A DNA stretch of 64,000 nt from Hansfordia pulvinata (GCA_006538405.1 BJKQ01000042.1:1-64000); one strand, 5' to 3'; counted from the stretch's first letter, positions 15,501 through 28,664 are shown. Translations and numbers: made by a program. Notes: generated by a model from the sequence alone, not told the origin.

Positions 15501-18500
15501 AGTAAGACCGGAAGAAGTCGGTTCTGACGGCGGCGATTGAAGCTCTCCTCCAACGCCTGCTTGCAACGCAACATGCTCGGTCGTGGGCTTTCAGCGATGC
15601 GACGCGTGCATTAGAGAAGAAGCTGGCGACGAAGGGAACGGCGGGTGGCGACGTACGAGGGCAGCGACTCTGTCGTTAACTTGTCCTCACTCAGGCAGGC
15701 TCTTTATAGCGGCACCCGTGACGGCTCTCCATGCCCCGGTCCAGTACAAGTAAGTGACATATACATGTACCTTAACTTAAGGTACATCTGTCTGCTTAAC
15801 TGTCGTAAATCGACAATTCGTACCCCCTCGTGCCCCTGCCGGCTTCAAAATTGAAAACCTACCACGCCAGTCCACCTACCATGCATAGCACAACGCCTAT
15901 TGAGTCTAGCACCGCAAACGTACTTTGACTTATTACCAGTCCAGGTAACAGCACCCGTAAACGTGTCCAGGTCCCGGAGCCCTGAGAGCCATTTGAAATG
16001 CGTCTTCGACTGCGCGTCGCCTGCTAGCCAATACGGCCACTTCTTGACCAGAAACAGGTCTACTCCCTGCGCAGCTCGTTAAAGGTCTCTTACGGCGAGT
16101 GCTTCTATGCTCGCCGTTGTGCCCGGTGGCGCTTAAGTATAGGCTCTAGGTAAACACGTGTCAGTAACGCGAACGTCGCGCTGGACCAGGACCGCCATGA
16201 AAGCACGGGCGCGATTCCGGGCTCCGAGTCGCCTCGTGCCTTCAATAACACCCCCTTCAAAATACCCTCCCGTTGTTTCCCACGCTCTCGCTCTCGGCTT
16301 ATGCTGCCTGGCCCTCCGTTAAACAACCTGCTGTACCAGACTGTGAAACATTCTAATCTGGGTTCGCCAAACAGATCGGTGTAACGGTGGCGCGCTTGGA
16401 TGCTTCTCCCCCCTTTCTCTCCTTATTAAATAGAACCTCACCCCCGCCGCGATCTTGGGCGGCAGCGACCTCGCTGCCGCTGCGCAGACTTGCGCGAATA
16501 TGGGCTCATCGCGCGGTCATATAAGGGACAGCATTAAGCAAGCATTTCCAGATAAAGACAGTGACTTGGGCGCTTGTGACGAGATACCAGCTGGCTATTT
16601 TCCTGCACGGCGCTGCAAAGGGAATGCACGACGGCCACGAAACAGCTTAGGGCGCTTGCGTAAACTGAAATGGTCATCAGCAGCAGCGCGCGTACTCGGT
16701 CAAAAGGACCCGGCTGCCTAGTGGGCAGGGCAGAAATCAATGTTGTATCGGTTTCTCGAGGGCGGGGTTCAGCGGGCGTCAATCTTACCTCGGATATAAT
16801 GTCCATGCCGTGTACGAAGTTGAAAAGAAAGGACCAGCGTGTCGCTTTCAGAACTTCCGAGGTGTCAACTCACGAACTTACTGCACACGCTGGTGGATAT
16901 CGCCTTCCCCAATGCCAACCAGCCAGCACTCGACACACCTGGCGCTGATGACATGGCTAAACTGGTGCTAAACCGCCGCCAGAGAAGGCAGTCTTTCGCC
17001 TGCTTAGCTGACAAGCCCTTTTGGAATCAGTCCATCCGTCGGCTTGGATCTTCTGGGTGCGATACCTCGCCGCTCGCAATCCTCCGTCTCTTAAGCCCCT
17101 GTCGTCGATTGAGACAAAACTTAGTTAGAGCGCCAGGTTTATAAGATCCAGTTGATCCCCCGTGGGGCAGTCGGAGCCATCCTCGAGGTTTTCAATAAGG
17201 GCCAGCGCTGGTGCGGAACCATCGACGCTCGGCAGCAACCCGCTTCAGCTCCCTGAGAGGCCGTCTGGATCTTTCGTCTTCGTCTACCTGGCGCTCTGTA
17301 CTCACATGCTCTTTCTTTACGCGATTGACACGCGTCGAGTCGCGCCGGTAGGCGCCAGGTCGTACCATCGGGCTTCGGACTCTATTAACGGCTTCATAAG
17401 AAGGAAAGCAAACGCTGCCTAGGCCACTCGCTGTTGTCTTGCAAGCTCTCGGTTTGCGGCCGTGTTCGCGGCGGAAGTGCCGACAGACGGCCAGTCGAAC
17501 ACACTGCATTGGTCGAGTGCAGCTTTACGACTGGATAGCGGGGCCGGGGTGCGTCTCTCGGCATGGCTAGCACTGGGCCGTGAAGGTGCACAGTGGATGA
17601 AGAGAACGGGCTTAGAATAACAGATAACAGCTGGAGTACGATTGAAAAAGATATGTAGTAAGTGAGTCTTGTTCTTTATATGAATACCGAAGTCCATGAC
17701 GAGCCGTCACTCCACGGGGCATCGAGGAAGGCGACAGTTGTTGATGGCGGCATAGGCACCCCCGGGGGGACACCGGAGCGCTCCATTTCCTCGGAGTTGT
17801 TAAGGGTCGCAGTTATCGCCACGGACGGAGCTGCAGACACGACAAAGGCTTCGATAGAGCTTCTCAACAATACACCTGCCGTCTGCTGAGTTCCCCGGCT
17901 GATATTCAGCACCCGTGGAAAGAGGGACCAACTTCTTCTTATGAGGTTTCGTCGCCTGCATCGAGTCGACTGTATGGTCCACTCACCTGGCCCCGTTTGC
18001 AGTTGGAAAGACTGGGTCAAAAAGGGACAACGCTCACGCTGACGGTGTGTCAGTAAGCAGTGTGTTTCATGCTGGCTTCGGCCGAGTTTTGCCCTCCACA
18101 GCTAGAGTCACTGGTATGTATTTCCTAAGAAATGGCGTCAGGTACAAGAATCGTTTCAACGCCAGCTCAATTCAGGTCTTTAGATGGTTCTCGGGTCTTG
18201 CCTAACGCTCGAGTCGATCTCGAAGGGCAACCCTATGTGACTACATTAAGACTGACGCGGGCGACAATCACCGAATCGTCTACCAATTCAAGGCGTAGGT
18301 CTCTTCTTTCAATTGAAGCGGTTTCACATCGCATGGTGTAACGCCTCCATTCTGGTTAGGCCTGTGAGAGAGCTGTGATCGATGAGAGTTCAGTTTACCG
18401 GCTGTCAGCTCATTCTGACTCGTTAATCATTATATAGTGCACCCGCTTCGACTTCGATAGTACTGATACTCCTCTCCAGTTGCGGTCGCTCTTGAGGATG

Positions 18501-21500
18501 TCAGCAGCAGTACGCTCGTGGCAGCAATGGACGCGGACTTGATTGAGGATGAACCGGTATTACCCAGGTCGTTCAGTCGACACAGCAATCCTGCCGTTGC
18601 TAGTGCTGTTCATGTCGAAGGTGTTATAGAGCATTACCGCGTTGTAACGGTTCTGGCCCATGGTGGGCAAATGCACTGGTAAATACAACTGACCGCTCTG
18701 CCAAGCTGGCAAAAGATACGAGATTGACACTTCCCTAGTGCTCAATCTTACCAGCACTTATGATCAGCAGCAATGCCAGGGCCAGACCCGTGACACGCGT
18801 GCATTCAGTCGGCGTATCTGGTCATCCAGATTGGGCACCGCTTACTGCTGGGCCTAAAACTAGATCAACCAGCATTATATTAAAGTTTGAGGTGTGCCTC
18901 TTAGTAAAACTTAGCGACCGGGTATGCTTACCACCTGCCCCGGGTGGCTGGTACCTTCTCGACTGGGATCTCTTTATGAAAGGGGTCAGATTAAACATTA
19001 TGCAGTATGAATCTGCTCGAAACAGACACTGTCGGGCGGGATGACTCAGCATGCGTAAGGGGAATATGGGAGAGCTGGACCACACGCAGAACGCCTTAGT
19101 TAATCGAGAGGGGGCAAGGTGTTTATTGTCCTTTTCTTCTCGATGCGGTATCGTGCCATATCGGTGGCCATCAGTCTTTCGTACCGTTCGAGATACCCTT
19201 CGAACAGTTATAAGCAATGCCGGCTCTTACTCGCCCTTAGGCAATAGCCACGATCCAAATCCCGACACCCGTGTGTCATAAGGTGAGCCACCGAGCTCCC
19301 TAAATAAGCTATTCATTACGGACCAGCTTAAAGACATACGAAACTGCAGTAGTCTAGCTCTCCAGACTCTTCTAAACTGTGAGTCAATCGACAGAACTCT
19401 CTGCGTTCAACCTTTACTCAAAGCAACTGCTTTATAGCCATCCTGAACGATATTAAAGCCCAGACCCGAGCCACCTCTTCCTACCGATGACCACGAGGCC
19501 TATCTATGCGCCAGCGAAAGCGAATAGGACGACCGGTGGCAGCGGCAAGTCTGAGACCGGTTGTATGCCATTATATGTAAGGTGTTTAACTCGTCTAGAT
19601 AGTGGCTAAGGGTGAAAAGTAGACCTTTAAGATCACTTTGAATTTACTATCCCACCATCGCCTTACAGACGTCAGCTTAACATCGACCGCTGCTTCGTCA
19701 CCGCGGGCGGCGCCCCTAGATAAGCGCAAGTTTCAGCCTTGAAAGGAGAGGAGAATAATGCGTCTAGTTGCCTTTTATGGACAATAAAACCCGGGCTGAC
19801 CGATGTCAGAAACCATTGATGCTGTCCTTCTCTAGCTGCGTTCTCTCCGTCCCGATCCAGTTACAAGATGGAACCGACATATGATAAACTTTCGACTGAC
19901 CTGCGTGCCGCCACTTTGATATCATGTTTGCTACGCCGGCGTGTCAAGACACGTTGTAGTAAGGGCGTCTTTTACGAGGTTGTGAGGATGGCAAGGCCTG
20001 CAACGTGACATGCTTTGTTTCGCCATGTTCCGCGAAGAGACGCATTAGCATTTCAAAGCAAGAGAAAGGAGCGCGTCGGCTAGTCTGCCCCTCCTCTTTC
20101 TCCTCCGCTGCTGTGTGGCCGAGACGCGTATGAATACCCGAACAGGGAGTGGCCCGCCGGGTGGTGCAGGCCTTCCGAAGCCAAACAAGGTGCTCCCAGG
20201 GCTCAGTCATTTTGACCTTGAAACTGAGGCTCTAGACGCGGCCACAGCGATTGTTGGCCAGCATATCTTTGATGAATGAGAGGGCGATCGTCGCCATATT
20301 TAAGTATTCATGAATAAACTCATAGCAGGCGTTCGCGAAGACACGAGGTTGCAATAGTACGACGGTGTCGCGTCAGCCCTCGACGATGAAGCCCAGCGGC
20401 TCAAGGAGCTGGTCGGCTGTGAGGAGATCCATTGTACGCTATAAATGGGGTCTAGGAGCGCGTCGCGCATGTTCAATGGGAAAGACACGTAGTACACGAG
20501 ACCAGAGATAAGGGACTGTAAGGAACAGGTCCCCTTCGCCGAACCCTCGACCGATCCCAGACACGAGGCCACTGCGCTGGAATTCCACCGTAAATGCAAT
20601 GAAAGAGAAGGCAGCGGCTTGAGTATATTGATAGTCAGCAGCCCGGGCATGCGGAATGTGTCCCGGGAGGGCGGAAGGGCCGTGAGGGGGGTTGGACAGT
20701 TCGTCCCTGGCGTCACGGTGGAGCGAGTCTACCCGAGTCTGACCCATGCCGAAGGACTCGAGCTCGTGCGAAAGAAGGTGATGAATCGTTCAATCTGGGT
20801 TCGTTACTATTAGACTCTATGCTAAGTAAGGCCCATTATTGAAATCTACAGCCTGATTACCAGAAAACGCTGACCAGCTATTAAAGACTCGCAGGTCCTA
20901 TTTCTAAGTAAGTCATCTTTCATGAAGGCAGGCTGGGTCTAGAGCCTTGAAGATGCTCACGATCCCTGGTGAAAACCAAAAAAAGACCGCAATGGCGCCG
21001 TGTCAGCAAGTCAGCGTTCACACCCATCTTCCCAGACCCCCTGACGGCGCACGCCCACATCGCCTCCGCCGTCATCATCATCGCCGCCTGAATCCATAAC
21101 CGCTTCTACGCGCCGAACGCGCGCTCCGCGTAAGCCCCTGCCCTGCGCACAGCAGTATAAAGCCTTAGCTGAACCGGCAGCGACTTCACCAAGATCACAG
21201 CCAGGTAGCCGGGCGTTTCTCGATCGAGCAACAAATGGTCATGGACCAGACCCGTGCACGAAGGCTTCGGCCGCCTGACCATGACGCTCGCCTCGTCCGT
21301 CATCACGTACACGTAGGTTATCGACTCGTGCAGCGATGGAATCCAGCATATGCCCGACGACGGTGCCGTCAGCGACGACCTATCGCCCACACCACACGCT
21401 CACGCTTACGAGCTTAGTCTGGACGTGTGCTTCGTCGCTTAAAGTACCCTTCACGTGATACGTGATAGTACTCCTTGCCCCTGATGGTCATGATGAACTT

Positions 21501-22950
21501 AGGAAGTTGCTAAGCGATAGAGGATCGCAGGGACGCTTATTGCAGATGCCCTTGAACCTCTTTTCGGCCTCGCGCTGCTCGTGTCTCGGGCAAAACTCCA
21601 TGGAGGAGCTGACGGGTTTGTCGCAAGGGCGGCGGCGGTCGCTGGGCTCTTGAGAGCTGGCCAATATCTCGATCTAACCGTCCATTCTTTATCTGGGTTG
21701 TTTCTGGCTTGGCTGGCCTTGGGTAATGAGTTGAGTGAGGTATATGTTATGTAGTCCAGACAGCCGCGTTCCCGTTAGCCATGATAATCTGACGCTAGAC
21801 TCTACAGCGGGCGCCGGTAAGCTCTGTGCCTAATTCATAGGTCGGTTAGGCAGAACAAGACCTTCCATATTCTTGCAAGGGCTGACCTGTCGTCTTTAAC
21901 ACATACTCTGGAGTTTGTTGTCCCAGAGAGCTGAAATGGATGTCTTTCGACGACAAAATGAATCTCATACTTTCCATCCATACTATCCGGGTCGTGGGCT
22001 GGCCTATCCATCTATCGCTGACAAGCGAGCGTGTGGCTGTGTGTCGTGGTTTTCCAGTTGCTTTAACGGGGTCAAATCCGACGCCTTGGAGCTGTGGTAG
22101 AGGCTGATCCGCAGAGAGGTGGCCTGAACCGACCTGACCGAGATGAGCAACTTCAAGAACGTCCGCATCACTCACGTGGCGGGCATAGGGGCCGCGCATC
22201 GCCGCGCCGTCGAGAACCCCCTCGCCTTTAACGAGGGCGAGATGCCCCCTCTGCGTTAATATGGCCGACCACGTGCCCTTCGCTGCCTCGAGCCGTATCA
22301 GCACCGGCGTCTCCTTCTTCGCGCGCTACACAGACGAGCGCAAGGAGAAATCTCTACGCAAGGGACGTGTACGTAAACAACTTGGCTGATGGCTTCGCTA
22401 AGGGCATGTAATGAAACAGAGAGCCCTCCTCTCCTCCGGTGCTAATGGGATCGGAGTGCATGGGGCTCGTTGCGGACTGTCCGGACCGAGCGGACGCTGG
22501 CGTACAGGTCGAGCTTCTTGGGTAGAGACCGTTAATGAAGTGTTGTGGTAGCACACCGAGCCAGCCATCATGCTGCAAATTGCCCTTGAGGATGTTCCTG
22601 CCACGACTCACAGGTTCACATCGACCGTCTCGCAGAGACCGGAAACGACGACGGTCGGCTTAGCGAACGGACCTGGAATTACTGGACGACGGGGACGTTG
22701 AACCTGGTAGCTTAGATCTTCCAGATAGCAAGCGACAGCCGCCTCCATGCGGGGGATCAGCAGCAGGATACTCGGCGCCAGCTTACGCTGCAGGATAGTG
22801 TGATGGATATGGTTATCCGTAACAGAAGCCCACGGGACACACAACCAAGTAAACACCAGTCCCTTTACCGAGCGCGGATGCTCTTAATCTTCTGCGGTAC
22901 GCTGGAAGAATGTGGTCTAAACGGTCTCATGGGGCAGCGCTCAGGCGCAA
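9600..22950. other. Gene-poor, normal-GC region with no confident gene
   Basis: Composition changes sharply from AT-rich to balanced near 9,580-9,650. Across more than 13 kb no ORF reaches convincing length. None shows recognisable domains or a linkable exon chain with good splice signals. TTAA, TTAAG and TAAG strings are frequent inside otherwise GC-rich DNA, which is what light RIP of former coding sequence would give. Short protein-like stretches occur (for example around 21,110-21,390 on the minus strand) but none could be extended. I see nothing annotatable beyond that. Confidence 0.6.
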
Positions 22951-22958
22951 GGGCCACA

Positions 22959-23120
22959 TTATAGGCAATAGGGCGACACGAGACAAGCGTCGTACAAGAG
23001 CTTCCACAGGGCCCGCTTCATCTCCAGGTTAATCAGCCTGAGGTCGTAAACGTAGCTGGCGTTGATCCAGCTTAATCTGTGGTCGCCTGTTCGTGATGGG
23101 TTGCGCCCTGCGTCAGCATT
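22959..23120 (-). pseudogene. Short decayed coding stretch, unknown family
   Basis: About 53 open codons on the minus strand read like folded-protein sequence (hydrophobic and charged residues alternate around SWINASYVYDLRL and WKLLYDACLVSPY). They end in a TAA at 22,959-22,961. No start codon, partner exon or domain could be found, and neighbouring frames are closed by stops. It may be an exon of a RIP-killed gene or a chance opening. Function unknown. Confidence 0.25.
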
Positions 23121-24605
23121 CCCTTGTCATTGCTCCCCGGTGATAGGATAGGTTCTCGCTAAAGCATGATACTCGTAGCGGCAGCAGTAACAGCAGCAGT
23201 GTTATCAACGAAAACGGATCCTAGGCCGCGGAATAAAGCCTCGCGCTAAGGAGAGCCTCTACGTAAACGAGGCCACGATACCGGTGCTGAAGACGATAAA
23301 AGGATGGTCCGAACCCTTACTAGCCCTCCAATTAGAGGCAGGGAGACCATGAGCGGCAGCAGGGAGACCGTGAGCGGCAGCAAGGGGACCATAAGCGGCA
23401 GCAGGGTGCTGTCAACCCAGGCGCGGCGGCGGCGGGCGTGCGTCGACTTATCAGCTTACCTGGCTCCATGTTCTACCTCCCCTGTCAAGTCTGCGGGTTT
23501 AGCTGCTGGCGAGAAGGACGGGTGGGCGGATTAAGCACACGTACTCGTGCAAGCAGTGGAAGTGTCACCGGCAAGGGGACCTAGGTAGCCCAGAACAATC
23601 GACGAGGATACAAATAACCATAGCGATACCATCCCGCAGCCGGGTATGCAAGGTCCGTCGTTCGATTCGAAAGGTCATCATGGTTTAAGTGCGTGAGAGA
23701 CTGTAGAAATAGAAGATGGACACGGCCACTAATACCACAGCGGCCTGGCTTATGTCGCCGAGAGGGCGCTGCGGTCTGAGGCTCGGCTGCTCACATCTGC
23801 GCGTGATAAGGTCCGGGTGTGGATGAATAATAGTCTCCTAGGGCTAAGTAGGGAGACGGGAAGAGAGGCCAGGTTAGGAGACGTTATTGACTTGCCAGTA
23901 ACATCACTCCCGCCGCCACGCCTCTTCCACCACCACCCATCTGCAACGCACTCACTTATACCTCGAGGCTTAGCGGAAGGGCATCCTTCAGCGCGCCGTT
24001 GTCGTTGACGCTACCCAGCAAGATTCCCATCCCCTCCTTGTCTCACTGACACGTAAGCTCTCTCGACGGTCTATCCTCACGCACACGCGCGGACGCGCAC
24101 CCCTCATACTCCACTTGCACTCCACCGGACGATGTATTTATAGGAGTCAAGTCCCATATCCTGCATTCCATCCCCCGAGTAGCTGCGACAGCGGTGCCCA
24201 GGGGCACCAGCAAAAGCGAAGAGTTCCCGTCCTCGCTCTGTCCGTCCGTCTCTTTGCTACGGGTTAGGCGAGTTTTCATGCTTGCATACGAGTACAAGAG
24301 GGCACTTTCACCACCCCGCGCGTGCCCACATACTTCAGCATTGTACGCGGACACCCAGACTTATCGATTCCTGCCGACTCACACTAGGGAGGGAAGCGGG
24401 AACGGGGCGGGCTCATTAAGTCTCGGGACCTAGGGGCCGGGGTGGGGAGGGGGGACTCAGACCGTCAGACATAGACAGCCCTGTGACGCTGGAAAACAGC
24501 TACAGGTATATGTCACTTTATGAACAGCCCGAGTGGAAACCACTAAACTAAATCACCTTCTCCCAACGTATTAGAAGCATTTAATTCTGTTGAGCATATT
24601 ATGAG

Positions 24606-24676
24606 CGATCGGGTGGTTCTAAAGTGTGAGCGATTAGGCTAGGGGATCCTAAATTGTGGGCGATTGGTCGTGAAGA
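24606..24676. repeat. Second locus of the CTAAA/GCGATTAGG repeat
   Basis: The stretch has two diverged units of the form GG(T/A)(T/C)CTAAA-n-GTG(A/G)GCGATT(A/G)G. The same unit is tandemly repeated near 33,174-33,317. Both loci are also preceded by GATCGGGTGGT, so they share flanking sequence and probably one origin. Confidence 0.6.
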
Positions 24677-25010
24677 GGCCCCCTTTACATTCGCTGGACG
24701 CCGTTGCGTCGTGACATCCCGTGACAACGTCGCAGAGATGGCTGTAGATGGATATGTCATAGAACCCTGACCGCTTAGCACAGCCGCTCAGCTCATTTAG
24801 CGAACGGCCCGGAGCCTGGGACACGGCGAGATTATGCGCATCGATGCGGGTAGAGGAAAGAGAGAAGGGGCCAGCACATCGGCAGGCGGACAGGCGGGCA
24901 GGCGGGCAGCAGCGTCGAGGGCAAGGCCAGAGCCGTAATAAGGGCAAAGGGAAACGGCGAAGAAATCGCGATGACGATAGGGGATGACCCCAGTTAGAGG
25001 GAGAAGTACT

Positions 25011-25048
25011 GGCGGTGGTGGCGATAGTGGTGGTGGTGGTGATGGTGG
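25011..25048. repeat. GGT trinucleotide microsatellite
   Basis: Imperfect GGT/GGC/GAT triplets run for about 38 bp. It is a simple sequence repeat with no associated ORF that I trust. Confidence 0.7.
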
Positions 25049-25242
25049 GACGACAGAGGTGCGGGGCAGTAGACTTGGTAAAGTGGTCGGCTGGAAAAGC
25101 AAGAAAAAGGCACTTTTAATGCACAAACACCTCACGTAAAGGACAGGACCGGCGGTCCGGTCACTGTCCGCACCCGTCGAGGCTGTTCCCAGCTCGAGTC
25201 TCTATTAAGGTAATCAATCGGCTTGCAGCTTACACCTTATGT

Positions 25243-25265
25243 GCGTCGCGTCGCGTCGCGTCGCG
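25243..25265. repeat. GCGTC pentanucleotide repeat, four copies
   Basis: Four perfect tandem GCGTC units are followed by a partial fifth, in a very GC-rich neighbourhood just downstream of the ghost gene at 25.6-26.0 kb. Confidence 0.8.
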
Positions 25266-25563
25266 CACGCGCCTGTCGTGGAGTTGAGGCATGCGCGTAA
25301 AGTAATCCACATGCAGCCAAGTACTCGTCGTACCTCTCATGTTTGCAGGTTCCGAGTCCCGCGTATTGCTCACCGTGTGCTGCAAGCCGCGCACTGTCAG
25401 CCGTTCGGGAAGAAGCACTTTATTCCAGCGGCGTCCCGTCGGGGAGTGCCAGCACAGCCCGGGCTGGAGTGTCACGCTGCAGCATGCTCGCCTTTCTTAA
25501 AACCCGAACCGTGTCGGCTGGCCTGCTCGTAAGCCGTTGCCCACGTCGGACCGTCGCGCCTAT

Positions 25564-26041
25564 TTAAAGTCGGGCAGCTCGCTCGCTCGCCATGCCGATG
25601 GCGTCGCAGTACTCGTACGGCGCGGAGGCCATCGCCCGGTCGACGGCGCACGCGCACCCGCCCCGTAGCCGGTACGTACCTAAGTAGCCCTCGCGAGTGC
25701 GCGGCGCGTCCTGATCCACGGCACCGTCATCGCCCAGGACGCCGCGGACCGGCGCGCGCCCTTCAACGTGGCTCTGGCTTGCCCCGCCCCTGCGCCCTGT
25801 ACTTCTCCACCGCCGCGGCCTTCTTGTACCCAGACACAAAGTCGAGGTTTAGGATAGCCTCAGCGACGGCGTTGTCGAACCGCTCCAGGCCCGCGTCCCG
25901 CAGTTATGCGTCCTTGATGGCCTGCAGCTGCGCGCCGCCGCCCTGACCGCTCCTCTCGGCCTCGACCACGAGGTCGTCAAGCGGGCTGCGTCCGGTGTCA
26001 TAGTGGCGGTGGCCGTCGCGCTGACCGGTGTTGCCCAGAAC
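25564..26041 (-). pseudogene. RIP-broken ghost gene, unknown family
   Basis: Reading leftwards from 26,041, one frame gives a strongly protein-like, alanine-rich, helical stretch (LERFDNAVAEAILN, then DFVSGYKKAAAVEKYRAQ). It is interrupted by TAA at 25,904-25,906, where CAA (Gln) would fit, and by TGA at 25,763-25,765. From about 25,765 a second frame carries on plausibly (VDQDAPRTREGYLG, then APYEYCDAIGMASERAA) to a TAA at 25,564. One C-to-T stop plus one frame change suggests a once-intact gene damaged by RIP and an indel. No start codon, signal peptide or known domain was recognised. GC content is higher than in most of the window, so the locus may be a younger insertion or duplicate. Confidence 0.5.
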
Positions 26042-27372
26042 GGCACGTGTACCTATTTAGGGCTCCTAAACGCCTCTTCTTGCTGGGGCTTTAGTGCTTC
26101 GCCAGCCCTATTTACCTGGCAGCCGAGGACGAGCAGTGGCTACATATAGAGCTGGGGAGAGTTGCGCCATAAAGACGACTATATGGTTGCGCCAGTGTGA
26201 CGGGGAAATCTAACTCGCAGGTCCAGTGCGAGGTTTTTGGACGACGTGGACTGATGGAGCTGCTAGGCTACCTAGGTCCGCCAGGTCATAAGCAAACGAG
26301 GTGGTCGAGATGGAGCCTCCAGCGGGCGAGTAGCCATTAGACAAAACAAAGACAGGGTGAGGGTCAGGTGCCTTGACGGGGTACCAGGAGCGGACGAGGT
26401 GGTCGAACCATCCGTTGCGTCGTTGGGGAGCGTGGAGCGGTAATTGATCTTCTTGTCGTCGGCATACTTGTTCCAGCACTCAGGAGAATGTGTAGCTCGG
26501 CGGGCATAGCCACCCATTGGAGACTGGTCTTACTGAGGAGATCCTGCAAATTTGTTAAGCATAATGCCAAACCCTTCACGGTCGTCACCGATAAGGCGGA
26601 GTCCAAGACTGGTGTCGACGCCGGGATGGCGATAGGATTCCCTGGCTTAGCAGGCCTCGTCCCTTCTGCATCCAGCTACCCAGGCTACGACAACACGATA
26701 ATGCATCTACCATAGGCTTGGGTGACCGATAAGCTCTTGGGCTCTTCTGGCTCGCGAAGCCGGCCCCCTTCGAATACCCGATCTTCGTGGTTCAGAGAAC
26801 CGTTCACGGCAAGCACAAGACCCCGCCTGCTGTAATGTGGACGCGGAGGACGCCCCAGGGAGCCATAGCTGTATCACATGCATCCATGAATGCGTGAGGC
26901 TGCTACCGAATCCTCGTGTTGTTCCTAGTTTATAATTAAAAAGCTTTACTATCCTGCAGGACTGACAAGTTATCTCAATACAATGCGGGCGAATGGTTAA
27001 AGAAGGGCAGAAGCGTGCCCAGAACCAAGGATGGCTCTCGACAGCCCTGATGTAAAGGCGTGTCTAGACCTGGTACTGCTTTAAACAATGATCACAGCAG
27101 AACCAACGTCGTTAACAGCAAAGCCAAGCCCCGCTAATGCCACTAATGACAGCGAGCGAGCGTGAGAGCAGATATACTGGACTTAAATGGTAATAGTAAT
27201 AAAGGGGCAGTCATGGTTAGCAATCATTTAACCTGAGAAAGGGGGGTGGCTACGCGGTTATAGTGAGCTTTAAATGATAACCCCGGCCCGCGCCCTTGCC
27301 CTCTGCCCTTGTGGCGTCGCCTCTCGGCCCTGGAGACAACAGCGCGGCTCTAGCGAGAGACTTAACCTAATC

Positions 27373-27429
27373 AGAAGCGAAGCTTCTGATATGTGTAGCT
27401 AAGGCAAGCGCAGAAGAAGCTTCGCTTCT
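27373..27429. repeat. Inverted pair of a 15-bp near-palindromic motif
   Basis: AGAAGCGAAGCTTCT occurs at 27,373-27,387 and its exact reverse complement at 27,415-27,429. A third copy lacking the first base or two lies at 27,742-27,754, and a degraded one near 27,820-27,838. The first copy is itself part of a 9-bp inverted repeat (ATCAGAAGC/GCTTCTGAT). This looks like the ends or core of a small non-autonomous element, but no target-site duplication is clear. Confidence 0.55.
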
Positions 27430-27615
27430 ACTTACTGGTGTGTACAGAACTTTAATCTCCATTTTTTTCGGCGCTCCAGCCAATTAATCAATTTGCATTT
27501 TAAGTTCAACGTTTCAGAATTGCATTAGCTTTAATTACATGAGGCAATCACGAGAATTTAATTAGAGAGGCACGGTGTATGTAATGGTGTTGAATATCAT
27601 GTAAAGGGTAAAAGC

Positions 27616-27727
27616 GCAGGCTGGCAGAGGGCAGAGGCCTGGCGTAAGCTATTAAAGGGCAGAGGCCCGGCGCAGGCTGGCAAAGGGTAAGGGCCTGGCG
27701 TAAGCTAGCAGAGGGCAGAGGCTTGGC
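27616..27727. repeat. 28-bp minisatellite, four units in A-B-A-B order
   Basis: Four consecutive 28-bp units share a GGCAGAGGC(C/T)(T/C)GGC-like tail. Units 1 and 3 begin GCAGGCTGGC, whereas units 2 and 4 begin GTAAGCTA, giving a 56-bp higher-order period. The differences are C-to-T and G-to-A transitions at CpA/TpG sites, as expected of RIP or of duplication after mutation. Confidence 0.8.
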
Positions 27728-28664
27728 GCAGGGAGAGGGTAAAAGCGAAGCTTCTGCGCCTATGAGACCCCCGACAGGCCGGGCACATTAGCGTATTAGG
27801 TAGCATGTGGCCTGAAAGCCCAGAAAAGGCTTCGCTTCGGAGATGGGGGTGCGAGGGACACGCCGCAACCCATCTTCCCTAGTACCAGGAGCACATTATG
27901 TCCCTCTTTGATCTCGCCGTTGCCCTGGTCGGGCAGGCGTGGTTGCATGAGCACGTGAAGGCGCAAATGATATCCTCACTTCAAAGGGCTTTAGACCTTT
28001 AATAAGGGCCCTTCCCGAATTTCGTAATGGTCCCGATCGCCACTCACCGTGCTGTGCTACCTAGATCAAGTGTCCTAAGGGCAGTCCCTTAGCTTAATCT
28101 TGATGTGGACCTACCTCCACTCTCCACGAAGATTGAGCGGGGATGGGAGTGGCTGCGCCTGCACTGTCCGCTTTTATATAGGGCTAGATAATGCCTTCTC
28201 CGGTCGATGCTCTTCCATGTTTAGCCAGCCAGTGCACATTGACCATGCCCTTTACGCCGCTGTCTCTCGGCAGACCGCCGCAGAGTGCTCGGAATTGTCA
28301 TCGCCCACCCACCTGAATGGGCTCTCTGCCTTGTCGCAAAGGAGCAGTCATCGCGCTGCCTCAGTCGAGAGTAGCGTACGCCTCGAGGACTAGCCAAGCT
28401 GACCAATCTCGGGTGTGCGAAAAGGGGCAGGGCTGTCAGGGCTGGGCAAGTGGTGAAGATGATAAGACGCGCCTGAACGAGCGGGTCTCTTATCCGGGAG
28501 AGACCATCGAGCAGCCCGACTGGCAAGGCTTAGTAATTGACGCCTGCGGTAGCCATGGAGCGGCCACGGCCTATGGCCCGAGTCCGCCGAAGCGGGTACG
28601 GTCATTAAGGAGGTCAAAGTGACAGCGTACGGGATTTCGACTGGCGATACCAGGTGTGGAGGGC

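Larger units (their letters stand above)
26050..28660. other. Intergenic or decayed region
   Basis: No confident gene was found. The minus strand at 26,210-26,480 has a protein-like run (WFDHLVRSWYPVK, VFVLSNGYSPAGGS), but its frame cannot be joined to neighbours. The 26,930-27,850 part is somewhat AT-richer and carries the inverted motif and the 28-bp minisatellite, so it is likely a small mobile-element remnant. Confidence 0.45.

Noticed and set aside
22460..22545. KKLDLYASVRSVRTV on the minus strand, resembling isocitrate/tartrate dehydrogenases
   Set aside because: Only about 15 residues match; neither upstream nor downstream sequence in any frame continues the family pattern.
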